Positions 1 through 10,449 of a DNA stretch of 64,000 nucleotides are shown here, piece after piece. Below the pieces are notes generated by a model, which was given only the letters and a program-made list of their open reading frames with translations, was not told the DNA's origin and ran no database searches. The stretch covers positions 1 through 64,000 of the forward strand of contig MU863952.1 of NCBI GenBank assembly GCA_033296885.1, given 5' to 3'. The translations under genes were made by a program, and so were the position numbers. Position 1 is the stretch's first letter, and each line of letters opens with the position of its first letter. The stretch is from Triangularia verruculosa (taxonomy: Eukaryota; Ascomycota; Sordariomycetes; Sordariales; Podosporaceae).

Positions 1-480
1 GTACACTGAGAGCGAAGAAGACTTTGACTGCAGCATTCGACAGTTGCCGGGGCACTGAAGGAAGGTGGATTACAGGGGCGGCGCCCTGTAATATACAGAA
101 GGTTATCACTGTAACATAGGCTTGTGAGGCACTGATGAGTGTGGTGAACCAGTATATTGATTGAACCTTGTAGGCTAAGAAATATCACAGTGAGCAGGGT
201 GTGAGGTAGAGGTCTTATAGGCCTTCGGTCTCCCAGTCGCTCTCCGAAGCTCTCTCCAATCCGGGGCCGAACGCCCGCTAAGTGCGCTAGTTAAAATAAG
301 GTTGCAGGGCATACTGCGCTACCGTTTCACCATTGCAGGGCATTAGCTTCAGCGCCCGGCTTCCCGGGGCTTCGAGTTGCTTCAGGGGGCCGAATTCCGC
401 TCCGGCAGCTGTGGTCCCCGAGCACTGCTGATCTAAGCCATTGTATTGCCTCTGAGGCCCTGTATTCTACAGGGCTCAGA
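1..480. other. Unassigned sequence of normal base composition
   Basis: No open frame of useful length or recognisable domain. The stretch ends where the sequence abruptly becomes AT-rich; an A-run of about 18 lies just inside that boundary (around 542-559). It could be the edge of an older repeat insertion, but no terminal repeat could be defined. Confidence 0.4.
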
Positions 481-1117
481 TACACTGTAAAATCCACAAA
501 TGGAAGCTGTATTTTAACACTAAATTAAAGTTAAAATACTGAAAAAAAAAAAAAAAAAAGTAAACCTAATATGGAAAATAGTATTAAAATAGGATTTTAT
601 TTTATCGACAAAACGGCCGAAATCGTATACGGAAACTATCTAACTATTATACCTAAAGTACCTTCTAACCGTTCCGTATTACCTTTTAATAATCTTTAAA
701 GCTAAGTCTAAATAAATAAAGCCGCTATAAGCATGATTATTATCGCCGATAAATAGCGGTATAATTAAAGCCGATTTAGGATTACCTGTTAAAAAGATAA
801 ATTACCTTAATATATTCGAACCCCGATTAACGCTTAATATAATAAACCGCAGTATATTCTTAAACGTTAATAATAACGTATGCTCTCTCACTTCAATTTA
901 AACCGCAACCTATTTACTTCCCTCTATATAAGTAGGCCGACTATAGCTCTTTAGTAATAAAGAATTATACGATCTTACCGCCTTAGATTTAAAGATTCTA
1001 GATTTATCGTTAATATATTTAGCTTCGCAATAGCGCTTACTAATAATCGAAGATTATAATTATATATTAAAAGTAGGTCTGGAACCGGTTACGGTTATAA
1101 AGTTATCTAGTAATTTG

Positions 1118-1393
1118 GACGACGAGCCTACTTATACTCTAGACGGTAAGTACTATACCGTTAACCGCTTACTAGATAGGTGGAAAGGTTGGTTTTACGT
1201 GAAATGGTTTAATAAAAGCTGCAGTTAGGAGCCTCGTAAAAATATCCTAGGCCCCGGGCTTATCGAAGATCTTAAGAGGAATTATAGAGGGCTTTATTTA
1301 GGGGTGGAAGTTATACGGCCCCGTTCGACTAAAGGTCGTAAAATAAAATATCGAATATATTTTAAAGGTCGCCCTAAGAAAGAGGATACTTAG
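1118..1393 (+). pseudogene. RIP-damaged chromodomain-like fragment
   Basis: One forward frame reads as a degraded chromodomain: a NRLLDRW stretch, then GWFYVKWFNKS, a TAG where the conserved Trp of the WEP motif should be, then EPRKNILGP and an acidic/basic tail. Chromodomains of this form occur at the C-terminus of Ty3/gypsy chromovirus integrases. TGG to TAG is the change RIP makes on the opposite strand. No polymerase domains are readable upstream, so the parent element cannot be named more precisely. Confidence 0.5.
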
Positions 1394-1780
1394 ATAATAA
1401 AAAAGTATATAAGTCCTGAGCTAATAATAATATATAAAAGTAGTTAATTAAAAGAAATTAGTTTAATTAAATACGGTTTTAGGATTTATAATTACATTAA
1501 ATACTTTCTTTTATAATTAATAATTACTTATATTACTTTTAAAGGATATTATCTTTTATAAATATTTAGCATTTACTTCCGAACCTTTAAAATTAATACC
1601 TATAACGATTACTATAGTTTTAAAATTTATCGCCCTTATCTATTATTAGGTTAGTATTTAGGATAGATTTTATTTATTAAGTAAGTATCCTACCTTTATA
1701 AAAGAAATTATCCGGATATACCCCTTTATTTAAAGATAAGGTTATATATAACGTTACTATAATAGTTAGGAGAGATTTTT

Positions 1781-1940
1781 ATTAGGTAGAAAAAATATAT
1801 ACCGATTATCGTAATAAAGATATATACTTTTTTTACCTAGTAGAAAAGCTATATACCGATTATTATAGTAGATATATATATTCTTTCTACCTAGTAGAAA
1901 ATCTACGTACCGACTATTGCAGTAATACTCTTTTTGGGGC
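1781..1940. repeat. Degenerate tandem repeat, about 55 bp x 2.7
   Basis: Three consecutive units begin near 1781, 1837 and 1891. They share the core TAGAAAA..CTAYRTACCGAYTAT followed by a T/A-rich tail ending in CTAC. The differences are mainly C/T and A/G transitions, consistent with RIP acting on an earlier, more uniform tandem array. Confidence 0.55.
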
Positions 1941-2459
1941 TATTATAATAGCTTTTAAAAGCTAGCCCCCTTGATTTCTTACTGGGCCTTAAAAGCGGTC
2001 GTTATAGCATAATATAAAGTTATAACGCTTTAACTTTAAAGAGAATAAAGAAAGATAATTATTTACCCTTAAGTTTTATCAGATATATAAGGTAGACTTC
2101 GGATATTAAAAATAATAGTCGTTTACTCATCTAAGCTAAGACGAGGGTTACTCGCGGAAAAACTTAAAACCTTAGCTCTACCTTCCACGCAGTAGTATAG
2201 TATACGCCTTAAACTAATATTAATCTAATTACAAATAATATCGGAATTCCGACATTAACAGTTTCCATTTCCGTTCTTGGACCTAAGCACTTACCGCTTT
2301 AACCTAAGCGGAAGTGGAGAAGCCCTAAATATAGTAAGAAAGGCCCTAAGCACGGTAAGCAATAAGTAAATTTACGTAATACCAGGTTATTCCAGAGCTG
2401 TTTCTAGAGCGTAGACCGTTCGATTAAGTAAGTAGGGATTATAACTAGGAACCCCTACT

Positions 2460-3520
2460 TTCGCCAGAGTCAAAAACAGCTTCTGCAGCGTTACGCTAGG
2501 ATCAATTTCTGAATTCGTCCAAATCAGGCAAATTATCTCCCTAAACATTATTCCTACATCCCGGTTCACCGAAACTTTGGATAATTTCTAACTTAATTAG
2601 GCATATAAGATTGCATTTTTACGCTAGTTCATACTCGCCTTACGGAGCCGCTAGCCATCGAATACTACCTTTTAAGTGGGTCTGTTTGATTCCAAGAGCC
2701 ATTTTTGGAGAAGAGCCATTTTTGGAGTAGAGCCAGTTGGCTTGACAATATAAAAAGGAACTTCTGCCCCCTGCAGAGCCAAAAGCAGCTTCCACATGAT
2801 TACCAACGCAAACCATTTAGCCTAAGGCAGCGCGAGGATTATAACATGGAATTCTCCCTCTATTAAAGCCAGAAATAGCTTCTTCATTTTCCCCTATGTA
2901 GATAGCAATGATTTACCTTTACTAGAGCTTAAAATAGCTTCTATATTTGGCCTAGGCAAAAAGGGATCGCTATTCTTACAGCCGGAAGTGGCTTCTTCAA
3001 CCCCTGAATCCACAGATAACCCTCCCAAACCCTAACCTTCCACAACCCCCCCCCCAACTTCTTTTTCCTCCCAAAACATCAAAAATAAAGCTTTTCTTTT
3101 ACCTGTTTTTTACTCTGGTAATCCCACAATAAAGACTTATATTAGTTGGCGGCTCCGTCAAGCAGGTATAACTAGCGTGAAAATGCGATCTTCTATACTC
3201 GATCAAGGAACGATATTTGGAGGAAGACGACTTGCCTGATTTGGACTAACTTAGAAACTATTCCTGGCGTGGATGCCACGCTGCAGGTATTATGACAAGG
3301 ATCTTCTTCCTTTACAGTCGGAAACAGCTTCTATATACAAATCATTTAGCCTAAGGCAGCGCTAAAATCATAACATGAAATCCCAGTCTCTGGAAACGGC
3401 TCTTTCAGTTTACGTGTAGGCAGCGATGGTCTGCCTTTGCTAGAGCCAGAAACAGCTTCTACGTTTTAACCTAGGCAATATAGGGAATCGCTGCCTCTAT
3501 TAAAGCCATAAATGGCTTCT
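2460..3520. repeat. Array of short imperfect palindromes in a duplicated block
   Basis: At least eight copies of an 18-20 nt imperfect palindrome of the type AGAGCCAGAAACAGCTTCT occur at about 2466, 2776, 2866, 2923, 2979, 3315, 3442 and 3502; related GAGCCATTTTTGGAG units lie at 2696-2735. The spacing is irregular. Two larger direct copies are also visible: about 2806-2995 resembles about 3344-3520, each starting with CATTTAGCCTAAGGCAGCGC. The last unit (about 3502-3520) is an almost perfect hairpin, AAGCCATAAATGGCTT. No protein is encoded. Function unknown; it may be transposon subterminal sequence. Confidence 0.6.
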
Positions 3521-3869
3521 AATGGTAATACACAACAAGTTTGTAGGCGATTGTGGATGAAACCACGCCTCCGGATTCTTACAGTATTGCTAGGTAGCCT
3601 TGCAAAGCCAAGCTCCCGGTTTGGCATGGAATTCCTTGCAAGGAGCCCAGGCGCCAAAACTGGCTCATGTATGCAGTTGGCTAGGAGCCAGTTTTGGAGG
3701 CAGATGATGTCCGCCTGTAGTTCAAGATCGTGCTCTCAGAGTTGCTTCGAGAGCCCAGCTACTGGCAAGGGCAGGTACAGTATTACAAGGATCATATCCG
3801 GCATCCCTGCTCTTGGTCGAGCCAGAATCGGCTTTGGGGTTGAATTCTGCCTTTGCTGGACTCGCGGAT

Positions 3870-5108
3870 CTACTCGTGCCAATTACGATGCCTTCTTTCA
3901 ACGCCTGCGCGAGCAATTGGACTCCAAAAAGATTAAGCCAGCCAACATCGCCAACATGGACGAGCACGGCATGCAGGAGCTGGAGACGCGCGCCGGAACT
4001 GTAATCGGGAGCTCCCTGACTCGCCACGCCGTTGTTACGGCATCTGATGATACTATCTGGGCCTCTATTATCGAATGCGGTACTGCAGAGGGTAAGAGAT
4101 TGTCCCCGGTTATCATCTTTACAGGAGCATCTCTTTAGGGTCAATGGTTCCCCCATAACTTCCGCTTCGAAGAAGAACTCCCAACCTGGCGATACAAATA
4201 CTCGACTACCGGCTGGAGCAATAACGAGATTGCCATGGATTGGTTTGAACACGTCTATTTGCCGGAAACCAAGCCGGCGAACGCGTCGGATTAGCGCCTC
4301 CTTATTCTCGACGAACACGGCACCCACATCACGAAGGAAATCATGGTTATAGCACACCGCAACCGTATACAACTACTCTATCTGCCAGCTCACACAAGCC
4401 ACAAGACCCAGCCACTTAATCGCAGCGTTTTCTCGGCTCTCAAGAATTATTTTCGCCAAAATACAAAGGTATTCGGAACCGCCGTAGCGTCGGCCCCAGT
4501 CAACAAGCAGAGGTTCCTATACTACTACCGTGATGCCGCGCGACGTGGCATGAGCGCTCGGAACGTAATCTCCGGCTTCAAGAAGACCGGAATCTGGCCC
4601 TACGACCCTTCAAAAATCCTGGATAATCCAGAAGCAATAGTCGAAGAGAGGCGGCCCCCCGAGCAGCCATCTACGCCTACAAAACGCCAACCATACGCCG
4701 AGAACTCTATCATCCGGACTTCCCAGCAGGGTCAGGATATCCGGAGGGCTGTCGACTTAGCTAGGCAGCACGTCTCGCTAACTAGCCGCAGCGTAAGAGC
4801 GCTCGTTACCAAGGTTGGAGATGTATTGGATAAGAAGAACGCGGATATCGCCGCTTTAAGGGAAGCTCTGCAGGCCGCACGTAGGGATCTAGAAGCTCAG
4901 AAGCTACGTGTAAAGACTAGAGTTAAAGAGAATCCTAACGACTCGTTTACGCGTGTAAAGGATATAACTGCAGCTTAAGAAGCAAGTGAGAGACCCCCCA
5001 AGCGGAGGAAGGGAGGCAGGCTAAATAACCCGGAGCCAGTCGTTAAGCAGGCACAGGAAATGATTATCCATGGTTTGGATCGTCTTCGGCAGGCCGAGGA
5101 GATGTAGA
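3870..5108 (+). pseudogene. Pogo/Fot1-like DDE transposase, RIP-stopped
   Basis: A single forward frame, broken only by nonsense codons, reads as the DDE core and C-terminus of a fungal pogo/Fot1-type (Tc1/mariner superfamily) transposase. Recognisable pieces are a FFQRLREQL helix, the first catalytic Asp in NIANMDEHG (near 3950), the second in LLILDEHGTH (near 4305), the LPAHTSHKTQPLN segment (near 4385) and the late KKTGIWPYDP motif (near 4580). In-frame stops (near 4136, 4292 and 4976) are explained by CAG/TGG to TAG and CAA to TAA, as expected from RIP. The N-terminal DNA-binding half is not recognisable upstream of about 3870, so the copy is also truncated. The frame ends at a TAG at 5106-5108 after a basic, Gln-rich tail. 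Confidence 0.75.
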
Positions 5109-5915
5109 AAACCCAAATTTAGTAGCAGTTTATATGGTTGTGGCAGGATGGGAGCATGTGAAGCCTAAGCGTGGTGGAGGTCGATCTTGTCCGGTTTGGG
5201 GGGATGTCCGGTTCGGGGGTCGCTGTCACGGCTTGGCAGTGAAGGACTGGATACAGGGTTAGGGTTGAGGATGGAGTGGGGCTGCGGCCAATGGGAAGAG
5301 AGCAGGGACAGGTGAAAGGCAAGTGGGGCAAGTGGGGCAAGTGGGGCAGAGAGCTGGGAGCTTGCACCTTATATTATTGCAGTACTGTGGGCCTACAGTT
5401 GTTTACTTTCTTCTTACTTCTTCATCTCAAGATTACTTTGGTAGACTGGAATACGATATTGGCCTTGACCTATTTGAACCACTCCATCGTGACAGTCGCG
5501 CAGTCTAGTCACCGTCCCAATGGCCAGCACTGCAAACTCGTGGAGAAACTTTTCCTACTGCAGCTGCTCGATAGCGGTATATAATCCGGGGTGGGCAGGC
5601 GTGCCACTTGAAGTTGGTGTCAAGAGTTACCGAATGGTCGCCCACCAGGTCAGTAGACGCCACGTTGGGCGAGAATTTGTGCAAAAATGCTAAGATCTTC
5701 CGTCGACTTTTCTACTGTGCTGGACACTGAAACGCAGCAATTGTAAGTAGGTAAAAGCACCAGCTCGCTCTTCATTATCCTCCAGTCTTCCCCCTCTCCC
5801 CTTAATCCGGCACCCCCCCCTCCCACACTTAAGTTTCATGGACAGCCCACATCGCTTTGTTACTCTTGTTATTGATACCCAACGGGAGCACGAGCTTTTA
5901 TAATCCATACACAAG
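5109..5915. other. Intergenic stretch with a short GGGG-rich tandem repeat
   Basis: No supported gene. A 9-bp unit CAAGTGGGG is repeated about three times near 5321-5348. A 47-nt sequence at 5531-5577 recurs at 10847-10894. The sequence just before the Ste23 fragment (about 5690-5915) resembles a normal promoter and leader, with pyrimidine-rich runs. Confidence 0.5.
5531..5577 (+). repeat. Dispersed 47-nt repeat, copy 1
   Basis: Nearly identical to 10847-10894: both read TGCAAACTCGTG, then AGA, then ACTTTTCCTACTGCAGCTGC and TCGATA, with two or three substitutions and one indel. The flanks are not similar. It is probably a small remnant of a transposable element present twice in the window. 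Confidence 0.6.
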
Positions 5916-6331
5916 ATGGCCAACTCCGAGGAAACGCCGCCGCCGCAGGCTAGAGTCGAGGTTGAGGTGGTAACAGAGAACCTCGAGACCCCCGAGCTTG
6001 ATGATCGTTCGTACCGTGTCATCCGCCTTCCCAACCAACTGGAGGCTCTCCTGATTCACGACCCCACAACGGACAAGGCCGCGGCCGCGGTCGATGTCAA
6101 CGTTGGGAGCCATAGTGATGAAGATGATATGCCGGGAATGGCCCATGCCGTTGAACATGTAAGCCTCTGACTCCCACCACAAACATAAGCAACGCCCTCG
6201 GCCGCTAACTGGGTAAACAGCTTCTATTCATGGGAACAAAGAAGTTCCCTGTTGAAAATGATTATCATCAGTACATGTCGAATAACTCTGGGCTCAGAAA
6301 TGCTTTCACGGCTACCACATTGAGCTGTTGA
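5916..6331 (+). pseudogene. Truncated insulinase-like metallopeptidase (Ste23/IDE) N-terminus
   Basis: The N-terminal part of an M16 peptidase of the insulin-degrading enzyme/Ste23 family, which in yeast processes a-factor. Exon 1 (5916-6158) encodes an acidic leader and the start of the catalytic domain. An intron of 62 nt (6159-6220, GTAAGC donor, GCTAAC branch, ACAG acceptor) splits the inverted zinc motif. Joined, the exons read HAVEHLLFMG, so HxxEH is intact. Similarity continues through TKKFPVEN and the NAFTATT region, then stops; a TGA follows at 6329-6331. Family members are about 1000 residues, so over 85% is missing. Start and intron look normal, so this is a recently truncated copy rather than a RIP victim. 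Confidence 0.8.
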
Positions 6332-6489
6332 AAGACGCAGAGAAGTTTGTATTCAGTCACAGATCGATCATAGAGCGGGCCCCCTTACAGATATATGGCT
6401 CCGCGCTCGTGTTCAGCCCGACTTTAAGCGATATCAGAAATCGGTATTGGAAGGAAAGGCTGTCTTTTATCGAAATGACCACTGGCATT

Positions 6490-6940
6490 AGAGACCGCTG
6501 GGGTGCGCACCGGCAGACGCTCGAGGGGCATAGCAACTCGGTCAGCGCAGTGGCGTTCTCGCCGGACGGCAACACGCTAGCGTCGGCTTCACACGACAGC
6601 ACCATCCGGTTCTGGGATACGGCGACCGGCGCGCACCGGCAGACGCTCGAGGGGTATGGCCGCTCGGTCAACGCAGTGGCGTTCTCCAGGAATGGTCAAT
6701 GTCTCGAGACAGACCGAGGGCTGCTGAGCGTAACCGTAAACTCCGACGCTTCAAGCAGCTCTGGAGACCAGAAACTCGCCAGCGGTTTTCTCTTCGTCGG
6801 CGACGATTGGGTCACAAGAAATGGGAAGAGCGTTCTTTGGCTTCCCGCCGACTATCGGGCAACATGTATGGCGGTTCATAGTCAAACACTCATCTTAGGA
6901 CATGCCTCTGGCTAAGTGACGTTCTTTCGGTTTGCTTTTA
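6490..6940 (+). pseudogene. C-terminal relic of a NACHT-WD40 (HET-E/HNWD-type) NLR
   Basis: Two WD40 repeats of the high-identity type found in fungal NACHT-WD40 receptors are readable: HRQTLEGHSNSVSAVAFSPD with a following RFWDTATGA, then HRQTLEGYGRSVNAVAFS. They are followed by the conserved tail of these proteins (LETDRGLL, LFVGDDWVTRNGKSVLWLP and DYRATCMAVHS). An in-frame TAA at 6913-6915 breaks the terminal SG-VTFFRF, again a CAA-to-TAA change. The effector and NACHT domains are absent; the sequence directly upstream belongs to the truncated Ste23 fragment. It is a dead relic showing that a second NLR family once sat here. Confidence 0.75.
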
Positions 6941-7314
6941 CGGAGTGATGGATTTCTGTAATCGTTGGAATGTTATATATTTTAATATCTCTGCTTAAGT
7001 GGAGGGCCTGGGAGCCATATCTGCTTTATACCATTTACTTTTCGCCACTAACGTAGTTCTGATCGATACCACTTGGCACTTCTCTAAGATTGGCCGCCGC
7101 CGGTCATCGGCCGCGACAAGCAACGGAATATCCATCTTCCAGGTATAACGCAGTTGCAGCAACGTAGGAGAGTTATACCCAGCTGGGAGAAATAAGTGCA
7201 GATTTGGTATAAAGTACAGATGAAGATCTGCTCTATTCGCTAACGATTTAATATACTAAGGTGTATATCACCTTAACCATCCCTAAATTCAGCCTTAAAT
7301 TCATATTCAAGAGG
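6941..7314. other. Non-coding gap between relics
   Basis: AT-moderate sequence with no domain or useful open frame. It separates the NLR relic from the retroelement relic on the opposite strand. Confidence 0.4.
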
Positions 7315-9870
7315 TTATAGGTAATCCCTTCCTTTGGTGGAACTGCTGTAGGATCTTAAGACATTGCTCGAAATGCGTAACGGGTTCCTAAGTATTGTAC
7401 TTATGCCTATACCCTGCCCACTTAACCAGGTACTCCCGCCCCTCTTCTCCCAGTCGCTAATCCCGAATATCCTCGACCTTAAAATACTCGTTACCTTAAA
7501 CCTCCTTAATTGTAGAGGCAACTCTTGAAGGGAGAGCCCGCGCTGTCGAGGAAATCCTCCCTACTGGTAACTTACGCTGCGGGCTTTCCAGTGCGCGGTC
7601 ATTTTGTCTATAATTCGTACAAGGATTCTACGTGAACTCTACCTGAAACGTCGCTGCCCCGTCCACCCAAACGCGCTTGAGGACCTCTTTAAGTGGCTAT
7701 TCCTCAAAGCTTGCGAAAGCGGCCTCGAATGTCTCCTCTTCTAAAGCGGACGCCCCTGAAGATTGCGGCTCAGAAATTCTATGCTGACTTTGGCGGCGCT
7801 TTGGACCTTGGCTTGGTGGTGGTCGTTGAGTCTATGGTCGTTGAGCCTGTAGCGGTAGGGAGTTGGTGCCACGAAGACGCGCCTGCCGCTTGGGCGCTGT
7901 TCTGCGGGTTGTAGGGGCCGAAGTGTTTACCCTGCGGCGCTTCCCTCGTAGCGGCTAGATAGTATCCTCATCCTTGCCTTGCTTGGCGTCACTTCCCACA
8001 ATGGGAGAGCAGTCCTCCTCGTCGTCGGTATCACAATGTCGTCGACGTAGACGATGACCGATGTTTTGCTGAAGGTTGACCCGCTCCTGACTGGCGGACG
8101 GCTACATAGATAGCTCGGTATGAGTCATCTCACGGTCGCTGTTGCTCTCATCCTCTGACAACCTCGGTATGCTTGCCCGACCCTCCTATGCTTGTAGCTG
8201 CACGACAGAACTATCCTTATCCTGCTCTCCTCTGTTGTCCGGAACGAGAAGATGACGTTGTTCTGAGTCACTCGCCTGATCCCTATCGTCACGGCGATCA
8301 CGGTGCTGAGAGAGGTGGCAGCTGCCGGATTGTGGACTAACCCCACGGCCGAAGGCGGCGCCGCATAGGCGAATACAAGCTGTGATTGCATACTGCGGAA
8401 CTATCTACAAGCTATCCAGTTCCTCCGTATATATAGACCCTTGATTCTCATGGACCGTTGGACCGTTCTCAGTACGTCGGCTCATCGGTCCCCTCATGAA
8501 TGGTTGTTCAGGACCGTTAGACCGTTCTCTACTCATCGGTCCATCGGTCCTCTTTTGATTAGCTATCCTCAGAGGTTCCCTCTCACTGTAATACATTCTT
8601 CTGATTAGCCCGTCTATTCTGTCTACGTCTTTCCGTGCTTAAGGTCGTGATACGATGCCCCTCCTCTCAGGTCGACGTCTCGGCGGCTAATTAAGATGCT
8701 GTTATACTTGACGCCTGTAATTAAGTCTTTGGAGTTTAGTAGCTTCGTAATAAAGTCCACCGTTACTAAACTCCAAGGTTATTCTACTACTGGCAATGGT
8801 TCTAAAAATCCGTACGGCTTGTACCTCTTTGCTCTCGTTCGCCGGCAGAGATCACAGTCCTATAATACCTCCGTTATATCCTTTTTGAGTCCTGGCCAAT
8901 TGAAGTGTTGTTTGATCTTTTCTGTCGTCTTGGCTACTCCTATGTGTCCTCCAAGCTTTGATTTATGGATCTTCTGAATCAACTCCTTTCGTTTCCCCGG
9001 ATGTACGTAGGCGCGGTTATTATACCAGAGCCGATAATTATTATCCTTCTGAATTCCCTTTGCTTATATCTCCGTCCGTTATCTTTCGTCGTTATATATA
9101 TCCTCGATGCGTCCTTGGAATTCTTCAGTAAAAGATTCTTCCCTGTATACTGCGCAGTACTCTGTCTATTGTTGAAGTTGATGCTTTAGTGTGCCTTCTG
9201 CTGTTTCCTGTAGTAAGGGTGGTGATTCCTCCGTTACTTTTTCCCCGTGGTGGTCCGCCCTTCTGCTTAGCGCGTCTGCTTTTGCGTTCTCGGATCCTTT
9301 CTTATAGTGAATCTGGAAATTGAATCCCGATAAAAACTCTGCCTATTTAATCTGTTTTGCGTTGAGGGTCGTTGTGAAGTACTTTAGATTTTTGTGATCT
9401 GTATAGACTTGGACCTCGTAGTTAGTACCACTGAGATATAGTCTCCACTCCTCGAAGGCCTCTATAATGGCGAGTAACTCCTTGTCGTGTCTCGGGTAGT
9501 TCTTCCGTGGTCCCTTTAGTTTCTTCGAAAAGAATGTAACTAGATGTAACTTTCCATCCTTATCTCGCTGTCCCAGTTGTCCACCGATAGCGTAGTCCGA
9601 GGCATCAGTCTCAACCTCGAACGGTCGACCGGGGTCTGGAAGCTTAAGTACTGGATCTGCCAAAATGGCATCCTTGATGGCTTGAAAAGCCTCCTCCTGT
9701 TCTTTTTCCTATTTGAACTCGGCGTCCTTTTTCGTAAGATCGTTCAATGGCTTCGTAATGGCGCCGTGGTTTCGTATAAACATTCGATAGAAGTTGGTGA
9801 ATCCCAGGAACTCTCGAACCCTGGTCTTCAGCTGTTCGGGTGTCTGTCCCTGCGGTCTTGACCAGTCCTC
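7315..9870 (-). mobile_element. Degenerate Ty3/gypsy chromovirus (RT-RNase H-integrase-chromodomain)
   Basis: Read on the minus strand from 9870 downward, the order is that of a Ty3/gypsy pol gene. First comes the end of reverse transcriptase (REFLGFTNFYRMFIRNHG, about 9760-9830), then RNase H (PFEVETDASDYAIGGQL and VYTDHKNLKYF, 9343-9663, the longest open piece). The integrase zinc region follows (KIHKSKLGGH with downstream CDLCRRTRA, about 8840-8990), then the start of the integrase core (VDFITKLLNSKD, about 8720-8770). A C-terminal chromodomain lies at about 7330-7500 (EYFKVEDIRD, REYLVKWAGYRHKYN, then EPVTHFEQ). Frameshifts and stops are present, and the WEP Trp is TAG. Integrase and chromodomain are separated by about 1.2 kb that includes an LTR-like insertion. 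The left part of pol, gag and a 5' LTR are missing; the 9870 edge is cut by a pogo-type transposon. Confidence 0.8.
8100..8600 (-). repeat. LTR-like sequence inside the chromovirus relic
   Basis: On the minus strand, 8440 to about 8365 reads GGTCTATATATACGGAGGAA followed by a stretch that aligns without gaps for about 75 nt with 19907-19980 on the plus strand. Many of the differences in the second copy are RIP-type transitions. The TATA-like box with a downstream conserved block suggests an LTR promoter/R region. The interval lies between the integrase core and the chromodomain, so it either interrupts the older element or belongs to a second one. The edges are a guess; TGTATTACAG near 8596 could be the LTR start. 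Confidence 0.45.
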
Positions 9871-10449
9871 GACGTGATATCTAAGCTGGATGTGCGCATT
9901 CGGACCCCAACACCCCCAGCCTCAAGCCCAACCACGGCACTACCTTGGGTCTCTTAAACGCCACACAACCCTCGAGAGGCCACCTCACAGTCAGCACTTA
10001 TCAAAACTCGAATTTCCAACCATCAGGGCAGCTCTCCAACCTCAATGCTAGCCGCTATGGACCAATTTACCAAGGGAGCAATGGGTATAATGTACGAGGT
10101 GGCTCTTCTCCGTGCAGAGGACTCTTCGCTACGCAAGGCCAATGAAGAGCTTAGTAAGAGACGGAGAGCCAAAAAAACGCGTGTGCGGCTTGGAGGGTCA
10201 CTTACTGTACAAGAGGCACAGGATCTACTGGATCAGAAGGCTGTAGGTGAGCAGGTAATCCAGGAAAATCGACAAAGTGGTGGTGGTGCAGGGGGGTCTC
10301 GTACGAAGATTCGGTGCTGTGGTGTGTGCGGCAAGCCTGGCCATAATGCACGCACGTGCAAGGAGGCTGCAGAATCGTCTGATTCATCTGTTTCTGATTC
10401 AGTTAGTTATTGTTATTTCCTAGTGTTGTGGTTATGTAATTTAGGATAG
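9862..10449 (+). pseudogene. C-terminal tail of a pogo/Fot1-type transposase with zinc knuckle
   Basis: From 9862 the forward frame reads PVLDVISKLDVRIRTPTPP, the linker that follows the DDE domain in fungal Fot1/Pot-type transposases. It continues through one TAA (CAA-to-TAA type, near 9955) to a helical region (LLRAEDSSLRKANEELSKRR), a basic segment and a CCHC knuckle (CGVCGKPGHNARTC, near 10320-10361). The frame ends at 10449. The catalytic domain is missing and the 5' edge abuts the retroelement RT, so this is a fragment whose insertion probably truncated the retroelement. It has different sequence from the transposase relic at 3870-5108. Confidence 0.7.

Larger units (their letters stand above)
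481..2600. repeat. AT-rich RIP-type repeat block 1
   Basis: This block is AT-rich, densely stopped in all frames and conspicuously poor in CpA/TpG while CpG dinucleotides survive. That is the footprint expected of repeat-induced point mutation (CpA to TpA). It holds no intact gene. A chromodomain-like reading (about 1118-1393) and a roughly 55-bp tandem repeat (1781 to about 1940) are visible inside. The boundaries are approximate because the composition changes gradually near 2500-2700. Calling it RIP is inference from composition. Confidence 0.7.

Noticed and set aside
2460..3520. Palindromes as bacterial terminators or CRISPR
   Set aside because: Irregular spacing, no T-tracts, fungal context.
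3722..4372. 216-codon minus-strand open frame
   Set aside because: Antisense of the pogo-type transposase, which has the catalytic motifs.
5250..5270. GGTTAGGGTT resembling telomere repeat
   Set aside because: A single occurrence, not an array.
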